From assembly GCA_011526365.1 (NCBI GenBank), contig WTIO01000076.1, positions 1 to 61,571 of the forward strand: DNA of 61,571 nt, written 5' to 3'. A program made the translations under genes and the position numbers. Origin of the DNA: Flavobacteriales bacterium. Its GTDB lineage: Bacteria; Bacteroidota; Bacteroidia; Flavobacteriales; Flavobacteriaceae. Below, piece after piece: positions 15,971-26,414 of the stretch; position 1 is the first letter of the stretch; each line of letters begins with the position of its first letter. Under the pieces are notes generated by a model. It was not told the origin of the DNA, searched no databases, and worked only from the letters and a program-made list of their open reading frames with translations.

Positions 15971-17974
15971 CTATTTGTAGGAGCGGGTTTTTACTTCAAT
16001 TTCTTCATACTTCAAATCCTCCTTGTGCAATTTTGCTTTTGCAGGTTCGCCCTGGTATTCCCAGGCAGAAACAAAGGTGAATTTTTTATCATCACGCAGG
16101 GCCTCACCCTCTGGAGTTTGGCTTTCCTCACGGAAATGCCCCCCACAGGATTCGGTGCGTTCTAGAGCATCTTTGGCAAACAATTCGCCCAGTTCTAGGA
16201 AATCAGCAACACGACCGGCTTTGGCCAATTGCTCATTGAATTCCGTTGTACTTCCAGGCACATTTACGTATTTATAGAAGTCTTCACGCAATTCCTTAAT
16301 TTCTTTTATCGCCTCTTTTAGTCCCTTGGCATTACGGGACATGCCGCATTTATTCCACATGATTTTACCTAATTTCTTATGGTAATAATCCACAGAATTT
16401 TTCCCTTTGGTATTCACAAAAGCGTTTAGTTGATCGGCTACTGCTTTTTCTGCGGCTTCAAATTCGGGGGAGTCTGTAGCAATAGTCCCTGTACGGATGT
16501 CGTTGGACAAATAATCTCCAATGGTGTAGGGGAGTACAAAATAGCCATCAGCGAGCCCTTGCATTAGGGCCGAAGCGCCAAGGCGGTTGGCGCCATGATC
16601 GGAGAAGTTGGCTTCTCCAATGGCGTAACATCCGGGAATACTGGTCATTAAATTATAGTCCACCCAAACACCACCCATGGTGTAGTGTACCGCAGGGTAA
16701 ATCATCATAGGGGTTTCGTAGGGGTTTTGATCTACAATTTTTTCATACATCTGGAAAAGGTTTCCGTATTTGGCACGGATAACTTCTTGTCCTAATTTTT
16801 TTACCGTTGCGGCATCGTTTTCATCCAAGCCTTTTACGTGGGCCTGTTCTTTTCCGTAGCGTTCAATGGCTGCCGCAAAGTCTAAATAGACAGCTTCTCC
16901 TGTTTTGTTTACACCAAAACCAGCATCACAACGTTCTTTGGCAGCACGAGAAGCTACATCACGGGGTACTAAGTTTCCAAAGGCAGGATAACGGCGTTCG
17001 AGGTAGTAGTCACGATCTTCTTCAGCCAACTCGGTAGGTTTTAATTTCCCTTCACGGATGGCTTTAGCATCTTCTAATTTTTTAGGTACCCAAATCCGCC
17101 CATCATTTCGTAGGGATTCTGACATCAAGGTCAGTTTGGATTGGTGGTCTCCAGAAACAGGGATACAAGTAGGGTGAATTTGCGTAAAACACGGATTGGC
17201 AAAATGCGCCCCGCGTTTGTGAATTTTCCATGCGGCAGACACATTGCTTCCCATGGCATTTGTAGAAAGGAAAAATACATTTCCATAGCCTCCAGAGGCA
17301 ATGACTACAGCGTGTGCGCCGTGGCGCTCCAATTTTCCAGTAACAAGATTGCGGGCAATAATTCCTCGGGCTTTTCCATCCACCACTACTAAATCCATCA
17401 TTTCGTGGCGGTTGTACATTTTAATTTTTCCTCGCCCAATTTGACGGTTCATGGCAGAATAGGCGCCCAATAATAACTGTTGTCCGGTTTGTCCTTTGGC
17501 ATAAAAGGTTCGAGACACCAACACCCCTCCAAAGGAACGGTTATCAAGCAGTCCGCCATAGTCACGCGCAAAGGGAACACCTTGTGCCACGCATTGATCG
17601 ATGATGTTCGCAGAAACCTCTGCAAGGCGGTACACGTTAGCTTCGCGCGAGCGGTAGTCCCCTCCTTTAATGGTGTCGTAAAACAAGCGATAGGTGGAGT
17701 CTCCATCCCCTTGGTAGTTTTTTGCGGCATTAATCCCTCCTTGGGCGGCAATGGAGTGCGCACGGCGGGGGGAGTCTTGAAAGCAAAAAGTTTTTACGTT
17801 ATATCCCAATTCAGCAAGGGTGGCCGAAGCAGAAGCACCAGCAAGTCCCGTACCGACCACGATGACATCAATCAGGCGTTTGTTGGCAGGACTTACCAGG
17901 TTGATGTTACTCTTGTGATTGGTCCATTTTTCTGAAAGAGGACCTTGTGGTATTTTGGCGTCTAATTTTCCCAT
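15971..17974 (-). CDS. sdhA: Succinate dehydrogenase flavoprotein subunit
   Basis: 667 residues. The N-terminal FAD motif [11 protein letters not shown] (39-49) is followed by [10 protein letters not shown], where His73 should carry covalent FAD. Active-site segments HPTCIP and the RYGKEQAH / HYTMGG region with [10 protein letters not shown] are intact. The long length is typical of the Bacteroidota type B enzyme. It oxidises succinate to fumarate in the TCA cycle. It starts two bases after sdhC ends, so translation is coupled across the operon. Confidence 0.97.
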   Translation of the reverse strand: MGKLDAKIPQGPLSEKWTNHKSNINLVSPANKRLIDVIVVGTGLAGASASATLAELGYNVKTFCFQDSPRRAHSIAAQGGINAAKNYQGDGDSTYRLFYDTIKGGDYRSREANVYRLAEVSANIIDQCVAQGVPFARDYGGLLDNRSFGGVLVSRTFYAKGQTGQQLLLGAYSAMNRQIGRGKIKMYNRHEMMDLVVVDGKARGIIARNLVTGKLERHGAHAVVIASGGYGNVFFLSTNAMGSNVSAAWKIHKRGAHFANPCFTQIHPTCIPVSGDHQSKLTLMSESLRNDGRIWVPKKLEDAKAIREGKLKPTELAEEDRDYYLERRYPAFGNLVPRDVASRAAKERCDAGFGVNKTGEAVYLDFAAAIERYGKEQAHVKGLDENDAATVKKLGQEVIRAKYGNLFQMYEKIVDQNPYETPMMIYPAVHYTMGGVWVDYNLMTSIPGCYAIGEANFSDHGANRLGASALMQGLADGYFVLPYTIGDYLSNDIRTGTIATDSPEFEAAEKAVADQLNAFVNTKGKNSVDYYHKKLGKIMWNKCGMSRNAKGLKEAIKEIKELREDFYKYVNVPGSTTEFNEQLAKAGRVADFLELGELFAKDALERTESCGGHFREESQTPEGEALRDDKKFTFVSAWEYQGEPAKAKLHKEDLKYEEIEVKTRSYK

Positions 17975-17976
17975 GC

Positions 17977-18639
17977 TTAAAATGCGTTTAAATGATGGTA
18001 AAGGGCAATAAATACAAAGCCTAGGGGGATTAATAGGGCAAAAGCTTTGGTGAAAACTTGTAGTCCTTTGGAGTATTTGTTGTTGAATCCTACCGATTGG
18101 AAGGAGGAACTAAAACCATGTAAAAGGTGAAGGGCAAGAAACACAAATGACAGGGCGTAAATCCCTACACGAACGGGGCTTTCAAATTTATGAATCAATT
18201 CTTCATAGTAGCGGTCGGGATCTAAGGGAAGTACTTCTACATATTTGTAGTTCATTTCAGGCACCCAAAAATCGTAGAAGTGTAACCCGAGAAAAGATAG
18301 TACTACTATACCTGATAAAATCATGTTTCGCGACATCCAGTTGGCGTTAGCGCTTCCTTTGTAATTGGTGTATTTGGCGTTGCGCGCCTTGCGGTTTTGC
18401 AGTTCGAGTACAAAGCCCATAACAAAATGGAAAACCACTCCAAAAATTAAAATCGGTTGGAGGAGAAATTGCACTACCGCATTATTCCCCATAAAATGGG
18501 AGAAACTATTAAAGGTAGCCGGACTAATTACTGAGGTCATGTTGATAACAAAGTGCTGCGTTAGAAACACCACTAAGAACAGCCCCGAGAGGGCCATGGC
18601 TACTTTTCTTGCAATGGATGATGATAACATGTTGTTCAT
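17977..18639 (-). CDS. sdhC: Succinate dehydrogenase cytochrome b subunit
   Basis: 220 residues with five hydrophobic helices. His residues suited to bind two haems occur in the helices ([37 protein letters not shown]), as in type B enzymes. It anchors SdhAB and reduces menaquinone. The first ATG at 18639 lies only about eight bases from the predicted transcription start; a second ATG nine bases on (18630) gives a slightly longer leader and starts right at the basic MLSSSIARK n-region, so the true start may be there. Confidence 0.95.
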   Translation of the reverse strand: MNNMLSSSIARKVAMALSGLFLVVFLTQHFVINMTSVISPATFNSFSHFMGNNAVVQFLLQPILIFGVVFHFVMGFVLELQNRKARNAKYTNYKGSANANWMSRNMILSGIVVLSFLGLHFYDFWVPEMNYKYVEVLPLDPDRYYEELIHKFESPVRVGIYALSFVFLALHLLHGFSSSFQSVGFNNKYSKGLQVFTKAFALLIPLGFVFIALYHHLNAF

Positions 18640-18652
18640 TCAATAGGTACTA

Positions 18653-18683
18653 CAAAATTAGGGCATAAAGCCCACCAGACAAA
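18653..18683 (-). promoter_or_regulatory. sdhCAB promoter
   Basis: On the minus strand TTTG (18680-18683) is followed after exactly 19 bases by TAATTTTG (18653-18660), a full match to TTTG-N19-TAnnTTTG. It lies just upstream of sdhC and implies a very short leader. Confidence 0.75.
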
Positions 18684-18761
18684 CCGTACAACACACTTTT
18701 TTATTTTGTTGAACCTTTGACTGTTAAAGCTACACTTTTCTCCTTAAAACTTCAACACAAA

Positions 18762-21596
18762 CTAGTTGATGGTTAGGCCTGTTTGAGTTTCTTTACCGTT
18801 TTGGGAAAGCACTAGGGTGTATTTTCCTTTCGGGAGGTATACTTTTCCGTTGTCGGCGGTTTTGGGTGCTTGCTTTTTATTTTTCCATGCCTTTAGCCCC
18901 TGAGGGGATATGCTGAGGTCATAGGAAATATAATTTAAGCCTGCACTAAAATTGCCCTTCCCCTGATGCAGTACTTTTTTATTGGCGTTGTGTATTTCCC
19001 ATTGGTAGTCACCGCCATCTTTGGCATACACCGTTATTGTGGTGTTGGGGGTTCGTGCTTCCGACCAACTGTTGCGCTGTCGTCCCCAGTAGGAGGAATG
19101 CCGAATTTTAGCTGTGGGAAAAGCATGCAGTGCTGTGGCACGTAGTTTAGAGGTTAGCTGTTGTAATTCTGTGATATTGGCCTTGTAAATAGAGCGGCCA
19201 TGTGTTCCTACGAGTAGGTGTCCTGCTTCTTTTTGCAGCACTAGGTCGTGCACTGCAGCAGTAGTTAGCCCGTGGTCAAAAGCATGCCAAGAACTTCCAC
19301 CATCTAGGCTGGTATATACCCCATTATCTGTTCCCAAGTATAAAAGGGCTTCGTTTTTTGCGTCTTCCTTAATTACGTTTACAGGGCTATCCGGCAGGTT
19401 AGCGGCTAAAGGGGTCCAGTTAGCACCGCGGTCATTACTCACATACACATAGGCCTTAAAATCGTCATTGCGGTAGCCGTTTAAGGTAGCGTACACACGA
19501 TCTTTGTGGTGGCTGGAGGCAGTAACACGACTGACCCAAAGATCGGGGAGGGCTGTGCTGAGGTCCTTCCAGCTGGCCCCGCCATCGTCACTGCGATAAA
19601 TTTTTCCGTCGTCACTCCCTGTGTAAAGCAGGCCAAATTGCAATTCCGATTCGCTGATGGTGGTTATTGTGCCATAGGCTACATTACCTTTTTTTCCGCC
19701 ATTGGTCAAGTCGGGAGAAAGGGCCTCCCAGTCGTTACCTTGATTGAGAGAGCGGTGGAGTTTATTACTCCCAAAATAGAGGATGTCTTGATTGTGGGAA
19801 GAAAGTAAAATGGGTGTTTGCCAATTGAAGCGGTAGGGCGCTTCCCCTAGTTCGTGCTTGGGTTGAATGCGTTTGCTTTTTCCTTTGGACAGGTCTAGGC
19901 GGTAGTAATTTCCAAATTGAAAACCAGTATATACGGTATTGGCGTCTCTTCGATCAATTTGAATTTGCATGCCGTCACCTCCCATGATGGATTTCCACGG
20001 GTTTTGTCCAGAGGCATGCCAGCGTGAAGTTTCTTTGGCATTGTGTGCCCCTTTCCATACGCCATTGTCTTGCAGGCCGCCGTAAACATTGTAGGGGGTT
20101 TCATAATCTATATTGATGGCATAAAACTGCCCTACATTGGTGGAGTTATTTTTCATCCAATGATCGCCGTCGTTGTAGGTGATATTAACTCCTCCGTCGT
20201 TTCCATTAATCAAATGGCCGGGTTGTTTGGGATTAATCCACAGGGCGTGGTGATCGGAGTGTACATTTCCTTTCCCGATGGGAGTAAAGGTTTTTCCACC
20301 GTCGTCAGAAGTTAAAATGGGCACGCCATAGATGTATATTTTATTGGCGTCATAAGGTGCCACATGAACGTGACCAAAGTAATATCCATAGCTAAAATAG
20401 AGCCCGTCTAAAAAGCCCTCATGGGTTTTGGACCAACTTTTTCCACCATCGGTACTTTTATATACTTCGGCACCTACCACAGGGGTGTTAAAAAGAATGG
20501 AATTGGCATCTTCAAGATAGGTGGCTAATTGCTTGGGCTGCACCTTCCCCTGACGGACTAAGTTTTTAACATTTTCAGCACGGTACTTTTCCTGAAATCC
20601 GTTTTGGCGCAGGTAGTTGTTTAAGTCCTTATTGCTCAAAGCCAAAAAGGTCACTTTGTCCATACGTTTAAAATCCTCTTTGGTGAGGCCTTTGGTTTTT
20701 TCTTCCGCTTCTTTTTTGCGTCTAAACTGGCTGTCGTGAATGGCATAAATGGTGTTGGCATCAAAGGCAGCAACTCCAATACGCCCCACCCCTTCCCCTG
20801 TGGGAAAGCCACTTTCAGGAGTTGAAATTTTTGTCCAACTTTGGCCCGCGTCGGTACTTTTATAGATGCCAGAATGTGTTCCACTGCCCTTAAAATTCCA
20901 AGCCTTGCGATCTTTTTCCCAAGCGGTAGCATATTGGGTAGTAAAGTCACCAGGAACGGTAGTCATATCAATGATTCCTGTGGTGTCGTTAATGTAGAGG
21001 GTCTTCTTCCAGTGGGCTCCACCATCGGTAGTAACGTAAACGCCGCGTTCTGCATTTGGCGTGTAAAGAGCGCCAGTAACCCCTACCACCAAATGGTTGG
21101 GGTTGTTGGGGTGAATAAGAATTTTACCAATATGATGACTCCCTGCCAAACCGTGATGGGTCCATGTTTTTCCGTTGTCCATGGTTTTTAGTAGCCCCAT
21201 ACCAGCATAGGATGAACGCGAGGCGTTGTTTTCTCCAGTACCCACCCAAAGGGTGCCACTGGGCCAATGCACTGCGATTTCACCAATGTTTTGTGTAGGG
21301 GCGTTGTCCATGATGGGTGTAAAACTAATCCCATTATCTTTAGTGTGCCACACTCCTCCCGAGGCATAGGCCACATAGAATTCTGTAGGTTGTTCGGGGT
21401 TTACTGCCAAGGCCACCACCCGGCCACTCATTACCGCTGGACCAATGGCCTCAAAGGGAATGTTTTTTACTAAAGAGGCTTCTTTAAGGGCTTTTTGTGT
21501 ATTGACTGCCTCTAAAATTTGGTTGGCTGTTGCGGCCTTTTCTTGAGCAACAACACTAAGGCTAAACAATAGGTAGATTCCAATTTTTTTCCACAT
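18762..21596 (-). CDS. Secreted sortilin/VPS10-type beta-propeller protein
   Basis: 944 residues with a Sec signal peptide (to about residue 17, VVAQE). The whole body is made of BNR/Asp-box-like propeller blades: repeated S.DGG..W motifs (for example TTDGGAHWKK, STDAGQSWTK, STDGGKSWSK, SNDRGANWTP, SLDGGSSWHA) and linkers such as HPNNPNHLVVG. This is the architecture of the VPS10/sortilin-like glycosyl-hydrolase-type family common in Bacteroidota. The C-terminus (from about 850) is a small beta domain with RQRNSWSEARTPNT. No catalytic acid could be assigned; binding of a polymer or protein is the likeliest role. No partner gene is obvious. Confidence 0.88.
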   Translation of the reverse strand: MWKKIGIYLLFSLSVVAQEKAATANQILEAVNTQKALKEASLVKNIPFEAIGPAVMSGRVVALAVNPEQPTEFYVAYASGGVWHTKDNGISFTPIMDNAPTQNIGEIAVHWPSGTLWVGTGENNASRSSYAGMGLLKTMDNGKTWTHHGLAGSHHIGKILIHPNNPNHLVVGVTGALYTPNAERGVYVTTDGGAHWKKTLYINDTTGIIDMTTVPGDFTTQYATAWEKDRKAWNFKGSGTHSGIYKSTDAGQSWTKISTPESGFPTGEGVGRIGVAAFDANTIYAIHDSQFRRKKEAEEKTKGLTKEDFKRMDKVTFLALSNKDLNNYLRQNGFQEKYRAENVKNLVRQGKVQPKQLATYLEDANSILFNTPVVGAEVYKSTDGGKSWSKTHEGFLDGLYFSYGYYFGHVHVAPYDANKIYIYGVPILTSDDGGKTFTPIGKGNVHSDHHALWINPKQPGHLINGNDGGVNITYNDGDHWMKNNSTNVGQFYAINIDYETPYNVYGGLQDNGVWKGAHNAKETSRWHASGQNPWKSIMGGDGMQIQIDRRDANTVYTGFQFGNYYRLDLSKGKSKRIQPKHELGEAPYRFNWQTPILLSSHNQDILYFGSNKLHRSLNQGNDWEALSPDLTNGGKKGNVAYGTITTISESELQFGLLYTGSDDGKIYRSDDGGASWKDLSTALPDLWVSRVTASSHHKDRVYATLNGYRNDDFKAYVYVSNDRGANWTPLAANLPDSPVNVIKEDAKNEALLYLGTDNGVYTSLDGGSSWHAFDHGLTTAAVHDLVLQKEAGHLLVGTHGRSIYKANITELQQLTSKLRATALHAFPTAKIRHSSYWGRQRNSWSEARTPNTTITVYAKDGGDYQWEIHNANKKVLHQGKGNFSAGLNYISYDLSISPQGLKAWKNKKQAPKTADNGKVYLPKGKYTLVLSQNGKETQTGLTIN

Positions 21597-21660
21597 AATC
21601 TAAAATTCTTTATCTAGGATAAGTACAAAAAACTAATTTAGTGAAATTAAAACTATCACC

Positions 21661-22953
21661 ATGCGCTATCAACCGCTTTCTGCTTCGTTTTACAGCAATA
21701 ATCGAAAGGCATTTATGAAACAAATGGCCCCCAACAGTTTGGCTGTTTTTAACTCCAACGATATCTATCCTGTGAGTGCCGATTCTACACTGCCTTTTCA
21801 ACAGCACCGCGATTTGTTTTACCTCTGTGGGGTAGATCAGGAAGAAACCATTTTGCTGTTGTTTCCTGACGCTGTAGAACCCAAGCATCGCGAGGTATTA
21901 TTTGTTCGCGAAACCAACCCTCATATTGCCGTTTGGGAAGGGCCTAAGCTCTCAAAAGCAGCTGCGCAAAAGCTCACAGGCATTACAACTGTGTATTGGG
22001 TACACGAGTTTGAAAAAGTGTTTTTTGAATTGGCCGCACAGTGTGATTGTTTCTATTTTAACAAAAATGAACACTACCGTGCCAGCGTGCAAACCGAAAC
22101 TCGTGAAGATCGTTTTATTGCATGGGCTAAAAAGCACTACCCCGCCCACGGCGTGGGGAAAAGTAATCCCATTTTACAACGATTGCGGTCCATAAAGGCG
22201 GAAGAAGAGATTGCTCAAATTCAAACGGCTTGTACTATTACCGAAAAAGGCTTTAGGCGCATTTTAGAATTTGTTCAACCGGGAGTGTGGGAATATGAGG
22301 TAGAAGCAGAGTATGCGCACACCTTCATTGCCAATCGTTCCAAAGGCTTTGCTTATCAACCCATTATAGCTAGCGGAAACAACGCTAATATTTTACACTA
22401 TGTAGAAAACAATACCCAATGTAAGGATGGTGATTTGCTCCTCATGGACATAGCTGCCGAATATGGAAATTACTCCAGCGATATGACGCGTACCATTCCT
22501 GTTTCAGGCCGATTTACAGCCCGACAAAAAGCGGTTTATCAGGCCGTATTAGACGTTAAAAATAAGGCAACAGCACTTTTGGTACCAGGAACTCTTTGGA
22601 AGGAATTTCACCTTGAGGTGGGAAAACTAATGACGTCTGCCTTGTTGGATTTAGGACTTTTAGATAAGGCCGATGTACAAAACCAAACACCCGAAACCCC
22701 TGCCTATAAAAAGTACTTTATGCATGGAACTTCCCACCATATGGGGCTTGATACACATGACTACGGTTTAATTCTAGAGCCAATCCAACCCAATATGGTG
22801 TTTACCGTTGAACCTGGAATCTATATCCCCGAAGAAGAATTTGGGATCCGCCTGGAAGATGATGTGGTGGTACAAGCATCAGGGACTCCTAAAAACCTTA
22901 TGGAAAACATCCCTATTGAAGCAGAAGAAATTGAAAGCCTCATGCAGGGCTAA
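21661..22953 (+). CDS. pepP: Xaa-Pro aminopeptidase
   Basis: 430 residues. The N-terminal creatinase-like domain is followed by a pita-bread M24 domain with all metal ligands: Asp in LMDIAAEYGNYSSDMTRT (two Asp), His in GTSHHMGLDTHD, Glu in VEPGIY and Glu in RLEDDV. No signal peptide, so cytoplasmic; it releases N-terminal residues before Pro. The start ATG leads directly into MRYQPLSASFYSNNR, the usual opening of the Bacteroidota enzyme. It is divergent from the VPS10 gene across 64 bases. Confidence 0.95.
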   Translation: MRYQPLSASFYSNNRKAFMKQMAPNSLAVFNSNDIYPVSADSTLPFQQHRDLFYLCGVDQEETILLLFPDAVEPKHREVLFVRETNPHIAVWEGPKLSKAAAQKLTGITTVYWVHEFEKVFFELAAQCDCFYFNKNEHYRASVQTETREDRFIAWAKKHYPAHGVGKSNPILQRLRSIKAEEEIAQIQTACTITEKGFRRILEFVQPGVWEYEVEAEYAHTFIANRSKGFAYQPIIASGNNANILHYVENNTQCKDGDLLLMDIAAEYGNYSSDMTRTIPVSGRFTARQKAVYQAVLDVKNKATALLVPGTLWKEFHLEVGKLMTSALLDLGLLDKADVQNQTPETPAYKKYFMHGTSHHMGLDTHDYGLILEPIQPNMVFTVEPGIYIPEEEFGIRLEDDVVVQASGTPKNLMENIPIEAEEIESLMQG

Positions 22954-22956
22954 ACC

Positions 22957-23877
22957 TTATTTTACTGCAAACTGTACTTGAGTAATCAAGTCATTTTCAG
23001 GAGTGTTCACGGGGCTGTTATGGTAAAACTCGGTAGGGGGGATGTGCTTCAGAGATTTAAAACGTTTGTTTTGTAGGTAGGTCATTTGCACTGCCCACGC
23101 ATTACCAACATGACGGTAGGGGCCAGTGTAAGTTAGACTGTGTACCTTAGCGCCTTGCAAGGTGCCTGTAATAAATTGTTCTTCCACCGTCTCTGGAAGG
23201 GTAGACACAGGGTGTCCTACCGTGTAGATGACGTTATTTTTTACTACGTCCCATTTGCTATACATGGTAAACCCAAGATAGATCAGTAGGGATTTATGAT
23301 GTTGGTAGAGGTAAGGCATTAGCGCCTGAAAATCAGCACTAACTCTTTGGCCAACTTCTTCCATAGTGCACTGGCCATGTTTTCCAATAAAAAACGCGCT
23401 ATTGCGCTCTTTAAATCCATCAACAGTAATTGAAAAAGGGACTGCTCCAAGCTCTATGTAGTCCTTAAGCATTGTTAGTCCACGGGTATAATCCATACCA
23501 ATATAAGCTTGCATGGATTTTTTCATCCAAAACAGGAAAAAAGGAAGTTGACTGTCCATTACCCATTCAACAGTGGTTTCATCTGCTTTGGAACTTAAAT
23601 TGAAACTTACTTTAGCTTTAGACTTCCAGGGTTTTAAAAAGGTCAAGTCAATGGTAACTTGATTTTCTTTGATGGTGTCAAACAGCATAGTTCCCACCCC
23701 AACCAAATTGCCTTCCCAGGAGTAGCGTGATCCATCGGGAGTGATCTCTACTTTGGCATCAGGTTCTGCAAGGAGCCAGGGGGACCAGTGTTGCCAACTG
23801 TGAAAGTCTGTAATAACGGCCTGTACTTTTTCTTGGGGAGCTGAAATGCTTATGCTTTCTTTAACGTGAATTTTCAT
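22957..23877 (-). CDS. SRPBCC plus GyrI-like effector-binding domain protein
   Basis: 306 residues. Residues ~5-140 match a polyketide-cyclase/SRPBCC ligand-binding fold (ISAPQEKVQAVITDFHSWQHW start, then PWLLAEPDA and a W..GNLVG.G strand). Residues ~155-306 resemble the GyrI/AraC effector-binding fold (HGQCTMEEVGQRV, GAKVHSLTYTGPYRHVGNAW). Such fusions occur in Bacteroidota; both halves bind small molecules, but no reaction is known. It lies 11 bases from the lipoprotein gene that precedes it on the same strand. Confidence 0.8.
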   Translation of the reverse strand: MKIHVKESISISAPQEKVQAVITDFHSWQHWSPWLLAEPDAKVEITPDGSRYSWEGNLVGVGTMLFDTIKENQVTIDLTFLKPWKSKAKVSFNLSSKADETTVEWVMDSQLPFFLFWMKKSMQAYIGMDYTRGLTMLKDYIELGAVPFSITVDGFKERNSAFFIGKHGQCTMEEVGQRVSADFQALMPYLYQHHKSLLIYLGFTMYSKWDVVKNNVIYTVGHPVSTLPETVEEQFITGTLQGAKVHSLTYTGPYRHVGNAWAVQMTYLQNKRFKSLKHIPPTEFYHNSPVNTPENDLITQVQFAVK

Positions 23878-23888
23878 GGTAAATCGTA

Positions 23889-24479
23889 TTAAGGAGTTGG
23901 AGTTGTTGAAGGGGGGATGTATCGAAAGAGGAAGTTTTTAAAATTCCCCGTATAGTCTAAGGTAATGGCTGAGTTGTCATCGCCCACTAAATTGGCGTTG
24001 AGTTGCCATTGGCTATTATTTTCGGTTACTGTCATTTTTCCTGCTTGTAAAACTGTTCCTGCAGCTTGCCAATAGTTCTCTCCGCGCTGAGCCGTTTCAC
24101 AGTCTTTAGCAAAAAACCCCAGCCCAATGTCTTTGGACTTATTAGGACTTCGCAAGGCAACAAAATAATTCCCCGACTCTAAGTCACTGCCTTGGGTGTA
24201 GCACACAACACCCATAACAGGGCCACTGCCACTGAGGTTGAAATAATCATTGTTATCCCGCATCATTTCAATTTTTGCTGTGGTAAACACTAAAGTATGC
24301 ACATACGGAGCGCTAAGAATGCCCCCGGGGGTGTCCACATCTAGCAGCGCTGCATCGGTAATTGCATACTTGATACCATTGATACTAAAATAATTGTTTT
24401 TTGTGGATGGGGCGTTTTCTGCTGTGTTACAGTCCAGGCAAAGCCCTAGAAGTAGGAGTAAGAGTAGGGAGGATTTCAT
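23889..24479 (-). CDS. Lipoprotein of unknown function
   Basis: 196 residues with a Leu-rich signal and lipobox LCLDC (lipid Cys17). The mature part is rich in beta strands and Asn/Gly/Ser, with no motif I recognise. The sequence opens with a YFSINGIKYAITDA segment seen in many uncharacterised flavobacterial lipoproteins. It is the second gene of a minus-strand pair with the SRPBCC gene. Confidence 0.7.
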   Translation of the reverse strand: MKSSLLLLLLLGLCLDCNTAENAPSTKNNYFSINGIKYAITDAALLDVDTPGGILSAPYVHTLVFTTAKIEMMRDNNDYFNLSGSGPVMGVVCYTQGSDLESGNYFVALRSPNKSKDIGLGFFAKDCETAQRGENYWQAAGTVLQAGKMTVTENNSQWQLNANLVGDDNSAITLDYTGNFKNFLFRYIPPSTTPTP

Positions 24480-24517
24480 GATAAAGATTTTCAGAAAAGT
24501 ACAAACTTAATTGCGAA

Positions 24518-25657
24518 TTAGGAATTGTACTTCACTTTTCTTAGGATACGAGCCCCTTCATTCAGGGTTTCATACAAATCGCCACCTTGGGCTCTAAGCA
24601 GTGGTTTTGCTTTTTTCCATAAATTTTTAGCGAGGGCCAGTCCATTGAGATGCCCTAAAACCAACAGGGAAGCAATTTGATACTGTGCCTCTTGTTCTTG
24701 TAAATTTAAAGCCTGTTTTTTTTCTATTTTACGGAGGAGTAGGGCCACCCCGTTGAGGAGGTGTAAGAGTACTACGCTATCAATTTTTGGAGGCTCAAAC
24801 AAAAATTCGGTGTCCAACACATAGCTGCCGTTTTCTTCAAAACGAATGGTAACCTTTTCAAAGGGGTAAAACCGCAATTGTTCTTCTACTCCAAGTTGGA
24901 CATATTCCATAATGCTAAAGGCATCTTGAGACCAAGAAATTTCCACCTCGTCTAGTGTAGAATAAAACAGTTTTACCTGTTCGTTGATCAGTTCAATATC
25001 TACACGGGAGTAGTAGGTTTTATTTTTTGACTTTTTTTCTTGTCCGGCCCAGCACACCACAAAAGTTTCTTTAAACACTACATATGCTGCGTTTAACGGT
25101 TGGGGATGATTGGCCATAAATTCCATCACCCCATCAAGGGTAAGGGTAATATTGTTTTGTGCGTGCACATGAATGTGTTGCACTGCATTTTGATTGTTTG
25201 TTGTAGGTTTTTGCGGTTGTTTTTTTGGCAGAGAGATACTCCCTTCGCGGATAAAAAAAGTGCCAGCGGGGTACTTCCAAATAGTTTTCTTTAAGGTGGT
25301 GTTTGGGGCACTGGGGCGGATGCTTACCAGTCCAATAACCTTCCCTTTTGGGAGGTTGGGAAAGTGAACATTTTCATAGCTTACTGGTGGAGGTGGCTCC
25401 AAATAGGCATTGATGAGGTTTTGCAATTTACTGTCATCAAAAAAATCAACCCCTAAAATTTTATTGGTATGATCCTCCACCCCAACAACGATATAGGAAT
25501 TGTTTTTTGGGTTGCTGTTGGACAAGGCGCAGATGTGTTTTAAAAACTTTGCTTTGCCCTCTTTAGTGCTTAAATCAACACGTCGTTTTTTGTCATAAAA
25601 ACTGTTCTCGTCATTGTGGGCCAAAAGGGTTTTAATGAGGAGCCGTTTATTGATCAT
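24518..25657 (-). CDS. AlbA_2 (Schlafen-type) ATP-binding protein
   Basis: 379 residues. The N-terminal part (~20-150) matches an AlbA_2 domain: DLSTKEGKAKFLKHICALSNS, YIVVGVEDHTNKILGVDFF and a PPPPVSYENV segment. The middle and C-terminal parts carry a beta-rich region and a helical tail with no recognised domain. Bacterial AlbA_2 proteins are proposed nucleic-acid-binding or ATP-binding regulators; some belong to defence islands, but no other defence gene is nearby. The start overlaps the SDR stop by four bases, so it is the last gene of an AKR-SDR-AlbA_2 operon. Confidence 0.75.
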   Translation of the reverse strand: MINKRLLIKTLLAHNDENSFYDKKRRVDLSTKEGKAKFLKHICALSNSNPKNNSYIVVGVEDHTNKILGVDFFDDSKLQNLINAYLEPPPPVSYENVHFPNLPKGKVIGLVSIRPSAPNTTLKKTIWKYPAGTFFIREGSISLPKKQPQKPTTNNQNAVQHIHVHAQNNITLTLDGVMEFMANHPQPLNAAYVVFKETFVVCWAGQEKKSKNKTYYSRVDIELINEQVKLFYSTLDEVEISWSQDAFSIMEYVQLGVEEQLRFYPFEKVTIRFEENGSYVLDTEFLFEPPKIDSVVLLHLLNGVALLLRKIEKKQALNLQEQEAQYQIASLLVLGHLNGLALAKNLWKKAKPLLRAQGGDLYETLNEGARILRKVKYNS

Positions 25658-26400
25658 GGTTGGCGGTTAATGACAAATGCACTGGCTTGATCTGTGGGTA
25701 AAAGGGTGAGGTCAGCAACCGTTACATGGGCTGGCGCGCTCAGCATATAATGAATGGCGTCGGCAACATCTTCAGCAGTAAGTGCTTTTAGCTTTGCATA
25801 CACTGTGGCGGCACGTTCGTTGTCTCCCTTAAAGCGGACATTGGAAAAGTCGGTTTCCACCAAACCGGGATGAATGGCTCCTACTCGAATACCATAGGGA
25901 TTACAATCCAAGCGCAGTCCCTCGGTAAAGCGTTCAACTGCCGCCTTACTAGCGCAGTAAACATTTCCTCTAGGGTAGGCTTCTTTTCCAGCGATAGACC
26001 CCACATTGATAATGTGCCCTGATTTTCTTTCGATCATTTGGGGCAGCAGTGCTTTAGTGACGTAAAGTACTCCCATCACATTGCTGTTAATCATGGCTTC
26101 CCAATCTGCTATACTCGCCTCGTGTGACACTTCTAAACCGTGGGCATTTCCCGCATTATTTATCACCACGTCCACCTTGGAAAAAGCTGCTGGAAGGCTA
26201 GCAATGGCTTGTTCTACCGCAGGGCGTTCCCCTACATCGAAAGTAAGAAGATGGGTAGGGCATTGCACTTGGTGGGCCAGCGTGTCCAGTTGGGCTTTGC
26301 GGCGGCCACAAAGGATGAGTTGGTGCCCTTTTTGATCTAATTTTTTTGCGGTAGCCCATCCAATGCCACTGCTTGCTCCAGTAATTAAAATTGTTTTCAT
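25654..26400 (-). CDS. Short-chain dehydrogenase/reductase, YdfG-like
   Basis: 248 residues from the chosen ATG at 26400 (a frame from 26460 adds 20 residues before the nucleotide motif and is rejected). The classical SDR signs are TGASSGIG at 8-15, NNAG (~86-89), catalytic Ser near GSIAGK and the Y..SK pair in YCASKAAVERF. An HPGLVETDF segment supports the YdfG/serine 3-dehydrogenase-like subgroup. NADPH is likely because of the GRRK stretch after the second strand. Cytoplasmic; the substrate is unknown. Confidence 0.9.
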   Translation of the reverse strand: MKTILITGASSGIGWATAKKLDQKGHQLILCGRRKAQLDTLAHQVQCPTHLLTFDVGERPAVEQAIASLPAAFSKVDVVINNAGNAHGLEVSHEASIADWEAMINSNVMGVLYVTKALLPQMIERKSGHIINVGSIAGKEAYPRGNVYCASKAAVERFTEGLRLDCNPYGIRVGAIHPGLVETDFSNVRFKGDNERAATVYAKLKALTAEDVADAIHYMLSAPAHVTVADLTLLPTDQASAFVINRQP

Positions 26401-26414
26401 CGGTGTAGTCTTTT

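Noticed and set aside
17480-17935. 151-residue plus-strand frame over sdhA
   Set aside because: It is antisense to a strongly conserved gene, has no family likeness and follows the complementary codon bias of sdhA.
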